A DNA stretch of 9,561 nt, taken from contig CAZOKN010000054.1 of NCBI GenBank assembly GCA_964580525.1, forward strand, positions 1 through 9,561, in the 5' to 3' direction. A model generated the notes under the pieces. It was not told the DNA's origin. It saw only the letters and a list, made by a program, of their open reading frames with translations, and made no database searches. Both the position numbers and the translations under genes were made by a program. Numbering within the stretch: the first letter of the stretch is position 1; every line of letters starts with the position of its first letter. This document shows, one piece after another, positions 1 through 4,874 of the stretch. This stretch comes from CAZOKN01 sp964580525 (GTDB lineage: Bacteria > Pseudomonadota > Alphaproteobacteria > Rickettsiales > UBA6187).

Positions 1-2018
1 GGGTTAACAGCAGGACCAGCTGTATCCTTGTAAGGATCGCCAACAGTATCGCCAGTTACAGCAGACTTATGAGCCTCTGAACCTTTGCCGCCATAATTGC
101 CAAGCTCGATATATTTCTTAGCATTATCCCACGCGCCACCACCAGAAGTCATAGAAATCGCAACGAATATGCCTGTAACAATTATACCAAGCAACATCGC
201 TCCCAAAGCTGAGAAAGCAGCTTCCTGACCTGCTATAGCATTTACAACAAAATAAAGCAGCAACAGGAAGAAGTGATGGAATAATCATTTCTTTTATTGC
301 GGCTTTAGTAAGGATATCAACAGCACGACCATAATCAGGTTTTGCTTTTCCTTCCATAATACCTTTTATTTCTTTAAACTGACGACGCACTTCAACAACA
401 ACAGAGCCAGCAGCACGGCCAACTGCCATCATGCCAAATGCACCAAACAGATAGGCAGCATCCCACCAATAAACAAACCAACAACCACATAAGGATCGCT
501 CAGCATGAATTTTACTTGTAGGTTAGGGAAATAATGCGTCAGGTCTTCAGTGTAAGATGCAAATAGAACAAGAGCAGCAAGAGCAGCAGATGCAATCGCA
601 TAGCCTTTTGTTACAGCTTTTGTGGTGTTACCAACTGCATCTAACGCATCCGTAGTTTTTCTAACGTCAGAAGGAAGTTCAGCCATTTCAGCAATACCTC
701 CAGCATTATCAGTTACAGGACCATAAGCATCAAGAGCCACAATCATACCAGCTAATGCAAGCATTGTAGTTGCTGATATTGCGATGCCATAAAGACCAGC
801 AGAAGTGTAAGAAAAAATAATTCCTGCACAAATGATGATAATTGGCACAGCAGTAGCTTCCATAGAAACCGCCAAACCTTGTATAACGTTAGTACCATGT
901 CCGGTAGTTGGAGCTTTCGCAATGCTACGTACAGGTCTATATTCAGTTGATGTGTAATACTCAGTTACCCAAACTATCAAACCAGTTATTACCAATCCAC
1001 AAAGAGCGCAAAGGAAAAGGCTCATTGGTGAAAAATCTATTCCGCCAGCAGTATACATAGTAGCTGCGCCGAACAATTTATCCGTTACACAATAAATAGC
1101 ACCTGCAGAGAGAGCAACAGTAGCCGCTAAACCTTTATATAAAGCACCCATGATATTGTTGCTTTTTCCTAGCTTTACAAAAAAAGTTCCGATAATTGAG
1201 GTAATAATAGAAACACCGCAAATCGCCAGAGGATAAAGCATCATAGATTCCTGATCTTGTCCGGTGAATAATATTGCACCAAGCAACATGGTAGCAACAA
1301 TAGTTACTGCATAAGTTTCAAATAAATCAGCTGCCATACCAGCGCAATCACCAACGTTGTCACCAACGTTATCTGCGATAGTTGCAGGATTCCTAGGATC
1401 ATCTTCAGGAATTCCAGCTTCAACCTTACCAACAAGATCAGCACCAACATCGGCACCTTTAGTAAATATTCCGCCACCAAGACGAGCAAAGATAGAAATC
1501 AATGAAGCACCAAAACTTAAAGCAACCAATGCTTCCAAAATGGCACGCTGCTCAATACCACTGCTTTTCAAATATAAATAATATCCTGCTACACCAATCA
1601 AACCAAGACCAACAACCAACATTCCTGTTATAGCACCTGATTTGAAAGCTATATCCAAACCTTCTTTCAATCCTTTACGTGAAGCTTCAGTGGTACGTAC
1701 GTTTGCACGAACTGATATATTCATGCCTATATAACCGGCAATTCCTGACAACACAGAACCAATAACAAAACCAGCGCCAACATACATGCCAAGTTTAAAA
1801 ACTAACAAAGCAAAAATTACTGCACCAACGACGCCAATAGCTGTATATTGTCTATTAAGATAAGCTTGGGCACCTTCTTGAATAGCAGCAGCAATAGTTT
1901 GCATTTTTTCTGTGCCAGTTGGAGCGGAAAGTATAGCGCGAGACATGTATATGCCATAAATTAGAGCAAATACACCGCAGCCTATAACAACCATTATAAT
2001 AGTGTTTACATCTGTCAT
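1..2018 (-). pseudogene. hppA: Membrane-bound proton-translocating pyrophosphatase, K+-independent type, frame-disrupted and 3'-truncated by the window edge
   Basis: This integral inner-membrane enzyme couples pyrophosphate hydrolysis to proton export. The family signatures are present: DVGADLVGKVE, then DNVGDNVGDCAGMAADLFET (about 1320-1380), DAYGPVTDNAGG, and near the edge GGGAWDNAKKYI and TGDTVGDPYKDTAGPAVNP. Lysine 467 in GNTTKAVTKGY (codon 618-620) is the residue that marks the K+-independent class. The start at 2018 is chosen because AGGAGGA lies 9 nt upstream; a longer frame to 2057 has no such site. The gene is not open. At about 453 one base seems lost (CCTAT where CCTTAT would give LPYLFGAFGMM), which leads to a TGA at 431-429. 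The native protein then continues in another frame to about 260, where a second disruption brings back the original frame through to position 1. About 672 codons are visible of a family length near 700. It may be a pseudogene or an assembly error; the identity is certain, the inactivity is not. Confidence 0.9.
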
Positions 2019-2027
2019 TGCAGGGAG

Positions 2028-2034
2028 TCCTCCT
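2028..2034 (-). promoter_or_regulatory. Ribosome binding site of hppA
   Basis: The minus strand reads AGGAGGA, 9 nt before the ATG at 2018-2016. It is the strongest Shine-Dalgarno match in the window and decides the hppA start in favour of MTDVNT over the upstream in-frame ATG at 2057. Confidence 0.75.
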
Positions 2035-2160
2035 TTTATTAACCAATAATTGAGCAATTAACAAAGAATGACAGATGCATGATAATGATGCAATAAAAAT
2101 TTCAGTGAGATAAATTTTTAGAAGGCTAAGAATATAATGTTTAACTGCCCGCAATAATGT

Positions 2161-2190
2161 TTGCTCTATAATTTTTATAATGTATATATC
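2161..2190 (+). promoter_or_regulatory. Candidate promoter of the RcnB-like gene
   Basis: TTGCTC (2161-2166) is followed by TATATA (2183-2188, spacer 16) or TATATC (2185-2190, spacer 18). Two perfect TATAAT hexamers at 2167-2172 and 2176-2181 lack a convincing -35 partner. A start here would give a leader of about 30 nt before the ATG at 2229. It overlaps the candidate divergent hppA promoter. Confidence 0.35.
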
Positions 2191-2202
2191 CTATATGGTT
2201 AA
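2174..2202 (-). promoter_or_regulatory. Candidate hppA promoter
   Basis: On the minus strand TTAACC (2202-2197) is followed after 17 nt by TATAAA (2179-2174), 4/6 and 5/6 matches to sigma-70 boxes. It would give a leader of roughly 150 nt before hppA. The region is so AT-rich that chance matches are likely, so this is only a candidate. Confidence 0.3.
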
Positions 2203-2212
2203 TTTAATTAAC
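2198..2212. promoter_or_regulatory. Perfect inverted repeat GTTAAT-TTA-ATTAAC, possible operator
   Basis: Two 6-bp arms are separated by 3 bp. The repeat lies between the candidate promoter and the start codon of the RcnB-like gene and over the candidate -35 box of hppA, a placement that would suit a dimeric repressor controlling one or both genes. No regulator gene is visible nearby, so the operator reading is inference from symmetry and position. Confidence 0.3.
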
Positions 2213-2228
2213 AAATAGAGAGTGAAAT

Positions 2229-2639
2229 ATGAAATTACGCACTGCAAAATATATGATTTCTGCCCTGCTAGTAGGTAGTCTTGCTTTTGGTGCACCTGCT
2301 TTTGCTAAGCGTGATCATGATGATCATGGAAATAAGCATAAAGACAAGCATCATGAGCGCTATGACGAGGAAGAATATAGATCCTATAATACAAAAATTA
2401 TAAATGTTTATGTTGATTCTCATAGAGATGAATATAAGCGTCATCGTGGCTGGTTTAAGAAGCACTATAAGGTTGGTGATAGGATAAGAGAAAAAGATAT
2501 AGTTGTTGTTCCTATTGAAATAGAAAGACAATTAAGACCAGTTAGAGGCTACAGATATGTTATGGTTAATGATGATATCGCCTTGATTTCTGAAACAACC
2601 CAGAACATAGTTGATGTTATTGCCATGTTTTCCAGATAA
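2229..2639 (+). CDS. Exported His-rich RcnB-family-like protein
   Basis: This 136-aa protein is predicted to be periplasmic. Residues 1-26 are a clear Sec signal peptide: basic MKLRTAK, a hydrophobic core, and an AFA cleavage site before KRDHDD. Residues 28-50 are rich in His, Asp, Lys and Glu and could bind metal or be disordered. The C-terminal half (about 78-134) has the small beta-rich domain typical of RcnB/CigR-like proteins: KVGDRI, a short linker, then RPVRGYRYVMVNDDIALISE and a closing hydrophobic segment. E. coli RcnB is a periplasmic protein involved in nickel/cobalt homeostasis, but most alphaproteobacterial relatives are uncharacterised and no rcnA-like exporter is present here, so a metal role is not established. 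The ribosome binding site is weak (GAGAG). It is transcribed divergently from hppA, and the RRM gene starts 19 nt after its stop. Confidence 0.8.
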   Translation: MKLRTAKYMISALLVGSLAFGAPAFAKRDHDDHGNKHKDKHHERYDEEEYRSYNTKIINVYVDSHRDEYKRHRGWFKKHYKVGDRIREKDIVVVPIEIERQLRPVRGYRYVMVNDDIALISETTQNIVDVIAMFSR

Positions 2640-2654
2640 GTAGTATAGTAGTAT
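2639..2654 (+). repeat. Tandem duplication of AGTAGTAT
   Basis: Two adjacent copies of the 8-mer, 2639-2646 and 2647-2654, begin on the last base of the RcnB-like stop codon and fill most of the 19-nt gap before the RRM gene. The repeat is too short to be a mobile-element mark; a slippage duplication is the simplest reading. Confidence 0.6.
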
Positions 2655-2658
2655 AAAT

Positions 2659-2904
2659 ATGAACATAATCGCGCTCAATCTGCCAAGGGATCTAACCAAT
2701 GAAGGGTTGAGCGAGATGTTTTCTGCCTACGGCGAAGTTTCATCCGCACAACTTGTTATGGATAAAGAAAGAGGCACTTCTAAAGGGTTTGGCTTTGTTG
2801 AAATGCCAGATTCTGGCGAAGCACAGACTGCTATTACTGCCTTACATGGCAAAAAAGTTGGCGGAAATAAAATAAGAGTAAAAGTTTCCACAAAAACTAT
2901 TTAG
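2659..2904 (+). CDS. Single-domain RRM RNA-binding protein
   Basis: This 81-aa protein consists almost entirely of one RNA recognition motif. The RNP2-like strand is IIALNL at residues 3-8. RNP1 is KGFGFVEM at about 43-50, with two of the aromatic positions that stack on RNA bases kept as Phe. GKKVGGNKIRVKVS forms the last strand. There is no glycine-rich tail, unlike some cyanobacterial Rbp proteins. Small bacterial RRM proteins are cytoplasmic, bind single-stranded RNA and are often linked to cold or stress responses; the targets of this one cannot be read from sequence. No clear Shine-Dalgarno precedes the ATG. Short gaps to both neighbours (19 nt before, 12 nt after) suggest co-transcription. 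Confidence 0.9.
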   Translation: MNIIALNLPRDLTNEGLSEMFSAYGEVSSAQLVMDKERGTSKGFGFVEMPDSGEAQTAITALHGKKVGGNKIRVKVSTKTI

Positions 2905-2916
2905 ATTTTATTATCT

Positions 2917-3144
2917 ATGGAACATCCAAACGATCCTCTCCACGGTATAACTCTTAAAACTATAGTTACAGAGCTATATGAGACTTATGGCTGGGAAGAA
3001 CTCGGTCGTGAGATAAATATTCGCTGCTTCAACGAGAACCCAAGCATAAACTCCAGCCTTAAATTCCTTAGAAAAACTGAATGGGCGCGAAAAAAAGTAG
3101 AAGATTTATATTTATGGCATTTGAATAGTAGCACAAATGATTAG
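2917..3144 (+). CDS. VF530 family (DUF2132) small DNA-binding protein
   Basis: This 75-aa protein matches the VF530 family over its whole length. Its recognisable blocks are DPLHGITLKTIVTELYETYG, then WEELGREINIRCFNENPSI, then SSLKFLRKTEWARKKVEDLY. The family takes its name from a Vibrio fischeri protein of known structure; DNA binding is the family annotation, while the biological role is unknown. The protein is small, helical and cytoplasmic with no export signal. It starts 12 nt after the RRM gene without an obvious ribosome binding site, and its last 8 nt overlap the start of the GNAT gene, so those two are probably translationally coupled. Confidence 0.9.
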   Translation: MEHPNDPLHGITLKTIVTELYETYGWEELGREINIRCFNENPSINSSLKFLRKTEWARKKVEDLYLWHLNSSTND

Positions 3145-3622
3145 GCAAATAACTTTAAAAGATTTTACGGAGTGGAAAAAAATAAGGCTGGAAGCAGTTA
3201 AACTACACCCAGAATCTTTTGGTGAAAACGCAGCTGAAGTTGCTAGACAGAATAAAGAATATCTAGAAAAATCCCTACAGAATGGCACCATATTTTGTTA
3301 CGAAGAAAACAATAAAATGATAGGAATCGTTGGAACATTTTCAATGCCATATGAAAACATGCGGCATCGCGCTAATTTATTTGGACTTTATATTAAAGAA
3401 AATTTCCGTAATAGAGGCATCGCCAGCCTTTTAGTTAACCACTTGATTAATTTTCTATCACAAAATCACAAGCAAGTTCATTTATGTGTAACAACAACGA
3501 ATGTACCTGCACTTACTTTTTATCAAAAACATGGTTTTGTTATATATGGAACAGAGCCAGACGCTCTATTGATAAATAACCAATATCATGATGAATATAT
3601 GATGATTAGAAAATTATCGTAA
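3137..3622 (+). CDS. GNAT family N-acetyltransferase
   Basis: This 161-aa protein has the GCN5-related fold, which moves an acetyl group from acetyl-CoA to an amine. Residues about 60-70 (KMIGIVGTFSM) are the central strand. LYIKENFRNRGIASLLVNHL at about 84-103 is motif A, with RNRGIA as the pyrophosphate-binding loop. TTTNVPALTFYQKHGFVIYG at about 119-138 is motif B, including the Asn and Tyr typical of the family. The substrate cannot be assigned; it could be a small amine or a protein N-terminus or lysine. The ATG lies inside the end of the VF530 gene (ATGATTAG), implying coupled translation, and no separate ribosome binding site is seen. No GC-rich hairpin follows it before the Rid gene. 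Confidence 0.9.
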   Translation: MIRQITLKDFTEWKKIRLEAVKLHPESFGENAAEVARQNKEYLEKSLQNGTIFCYEENNKMIGIVGTFSMPYENMRHRANLFGLYIKENFRNRGIASLLVNHLINFLSQNHKQVHLCVTTTNVPALTFYQKHGFVIYGTEPDALLINNQYHDEYMMIRKLS

Positions 3623-3660
3623 GATTAAAATTTTAAAATTAGACAAGATAAGGAGCTACA

Positions 3661-4023
3661 ATGAAAAAAATATTACGAATAGAGGCTGGCAGCCGTATGA
3701 GCGAAGCAGTAATTTACGATGGCAAAATTTACACCGCTGGTGTTGTCGCAGATAGCACTGTCGGCCAGTCCGTTTTCGAACAAACAAAAGATGTACTAAA
3801 ACAAATTGATAATATTCTTGCGCAAGCAGGTAGCGATAAAACATCAATCCTAAAAGCAAATATATGGCTAACTGACATAACAAAATTTGACCAAATGAAC
3901 AAGGCGTGGGATGCCTGGGTAGTTTCGGGCCAAACTCCTGCACGTGCAACGGTGGAAGCAAAACTTGCAGCACCAGGATATGATGTTGAAATAATGGTTG
4001 AAGCAGCTGTTGAAAAAAACTAA
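3661..4023 (+). CDS. RidA/YjgF/UK114 family protein (non-archetypal Rid subgroup)
   Basis: This 120-aa protein is the usual length for the family, which forms cytoplasmic trimers. Archetypal RidA hydrolyses reactive enamine/imine intermediates such as those released by PLP enzymes. The C-terminal signature is present: QTPARATVEAKLAAPGYDVE. Arg95 stands where the catalytic Arg105 of E. coli RidA lies, and an acidic residue follows in the EIMVEAAV strand. The opening RMSEAVIYDGKIYTAGVVAD and the AWDAWVVSGQ stretch resemble the Rid branches seen in many alphaproteobacteria rather than ridA itself, so I give no symbol and deaminase activity is inferred. It has its own strong ribosome binding site, AAGGAG at 3650-3655, 5 nt from the ATG. 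Its stop overlaps the ispE stop by 4 nt on the opposite strand. Confidence 0.88.
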   Translation: MKKILRIEAGSRMSEAVIYDGKIYTAGVVADSTVGQSVFEQTKDVLKQIDNILAQAGSDKTSILKANIWLTDITKFDQMNKAWDAWVVSGQTPARATVEAKLAAPGYDVEIMVEAAVEKN

Positions 4024-4084
4024 AGCGAAAATCTCAATTCTGTTTTTCTAACCCACCAATCAGAATTGTTTTCGCGTATTTTTT
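4013..4084. terminator. Bidirectional intrinsic terminator shared by the Rid gene and ispE, inside the ispE coding end
   Basis: The arms GCGAAAA (4025-4031) plus CAATTCTG (4035-4042) pair with CAGAATTG (4061-4068) plus TTTTCGC (4069-4075). This gives 15 base pairs with a 3-nt bulge (4032-4034) and an 18-nt loop. On the plus strand the stem is followed after GTA by six T (4079-4084). On the minus strand it is followed by TTTAG and then seven T (complement of A at 4013-4019). It can therefore end transcription from both convergent operons. The stem occupies roughly codons 267-284 of ispE and lies just after the Rid stop. Confidence 0.75.
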
Positions 4085-4874
4085 CTTCAGCATTTAGAGC
4101 AGATTGTGCGTCATAAAACAAACCAAAACATGTCGCACCACTGCCAGACATTCTGCTTATAAGGCAACCTTGCTGCTGCCTTATAAGCACTAATATATCG
4201 GCTATTTCTGGCATTAATTTTATTGCCGATTTTTCCAAGTCATTTTTTTTATCTATAAGAAAATCTATAAGGTTTTCTTTACTCGTGAATTTTGCAGGTT
4301 TTTTTACAACACCTGAATGCTCAATGTTTCCTGAATTAAAAACATCTTTTGTACTTAAACCCTTTCCAGGATTAACCAACACAGCATGAATATTTCCAAC
4401 GAAATCGATGTAATCCAAATTTTCGCCTATACCAGAAACAAAGGCCGCTTTTTTGCCCAAACAAAATGGCACATCAGCTCCTAATTTTAATCCCAATTTT
4501 TGTAGCTGGATTATAGATAAATTCATCTCCCAGAAATTATTGAGCAATGATAAAATTCCAGCCGCATTCCCGGAACCACCGCCCATACCAGCGCCAACCG
4601 GAATATTTTTTTCCAATTGAATTGCGATATCTGATTTTTTTATTTTTGTTTGTTTTTTTAATAAATTATAGGCTTTTAAAATAATATTATCTGCACCAGA
4701 GGAAATCTTTTCAGCAAATTCGCCTGTAATTTCTAGCGTTGTTTTTGCGCTTTCTTTTATATTTATTACATCGCTTAAATCGGTAAAAACCATCAAACTA
4801 TCAAGCAAGTGATAACCATCTGGCCTTTTACCTGTTATATGTAGATAGAGATTAATTTTTGCAGGAGAAAACAC
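4020..4874 (-). CDS. ispE: 4-diphosphocytidyl-2-C-methyl-D-erythritol kinase
   Basis: This enzyme phosphorylates the 2-hydroxyl of CDP-methylerythritol with ATP, the fourth step of the MEP pathway to isoprenoid precursors. The 284 aa are the normal family length. PAKINLYLHITGKRPDGYH opens the protein, with Lys6 matching catalytic Lys10 of E. coli. The GHMP-kinase ATP loop PVGAGMGGGSGNAAG is at residues 92-106. LGADVPFCLG carries Asp134, matching catalytic Asp141. SGSGATCFG is motif 3 at 243-251. The start is GTG at 4874, with AAAGGA 6 nt upstream. The G of the upstream TPR gene's TAG is the first base of this GTG, so translation of the two is coupled. The gene carries two notable hairpins in its 3' part, a perfect inverted repeat and a terminator. 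No break is seen. Confidence 0.96.
   Translation of the reverse strand: MFSPAKINLYLHITGKRPDGYHLLDSLMVFTDLSDVINIKESAKTTLEITGEFAEKISSGADNIILKAYNLLKKQTKIKKSDIAIQLEKNIPVGAGMGGGSGNAAGILSLLNNFWEMNLSIIQLQKLGLKLGADVPFCLGKKAAFVSGIGENLDYIDFVGNIHAVLVNPGKGLSTKDVFNSGNIEHSGVVKKPAKFTSKENLIDFLIDKKNDLEKSAIKLMPEIADILVLIRQQQGCLISRMSGSGATCFGLFYDAQSALNAEEKIRENNSDWWVRKTELRFSL
4155..4188. repeat. Perfect 12-bp inverted repeat inside ispE
   Basis: GCTTATAAGGCA (4155-4166) and TGCCTTATAAGC (4177-4188) are exact reverse complements around a 10-nt loop. The repeat covers about codons 229-240 of ispE (VLIRQQQGCLIS). The protein there has the ordinary family length, so nothing appears inserted. No T-tract follows on either strand, so it is not a standard terminator; it would fold in the ispE mRNA. 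Confidence 0.7.

Noticed and set aside
427..460. Programmed -1 ribosomal frameshifting as the explanation for the first hppA disruption
   Set aside because: No X-XXY-YYZ slippery heptamer is present at the CCTATC site and no downstream stem is evident. HppA is not known to need frameshifting. A lost base is simpler.
1855..2154. A 99-codon minus-strand frame overlapping the hppA start
   Set aside because: It overlaps hppA in another frame, is rich in Cys and Arg without any domain, and ends inside conserved hppA sequence.
2313..2327. Short palindrome TGATCAT-G-ATGATCA in the RcnB-like gene
   Set aside because: It has no loop to speak of and comes from runs of His and Asp codons (CAT/GAT), which easily create such symmetry.
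2268..2531. An 87-codon minus-strand frame opposite the RcnB-like gene
   Set aside because: The Ile/Met/Asn-rich translation is the mirror of His/Asp codons on the other strand. The plus strand has a proper signal peptide and domain.
3620..3649. AT palindrome and possible promoter before the Rid gene (TAAAAT at 3634-3639)
   Set aside because: No -35 element at a usable distance (nearest options give spacers of 14 or 22 nt), and the palindrome is pure A/T. The Rid gene may still have its own promoter, but I cannot point to it.
3656..3973. A 105-codon open frame on the minus strand opposite the Rid gene
   Set aside because: It covers the Rid gene almost exactly and its translation resembles no family. 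The Rid frame has a strong ribosome binding site and clear motifs.
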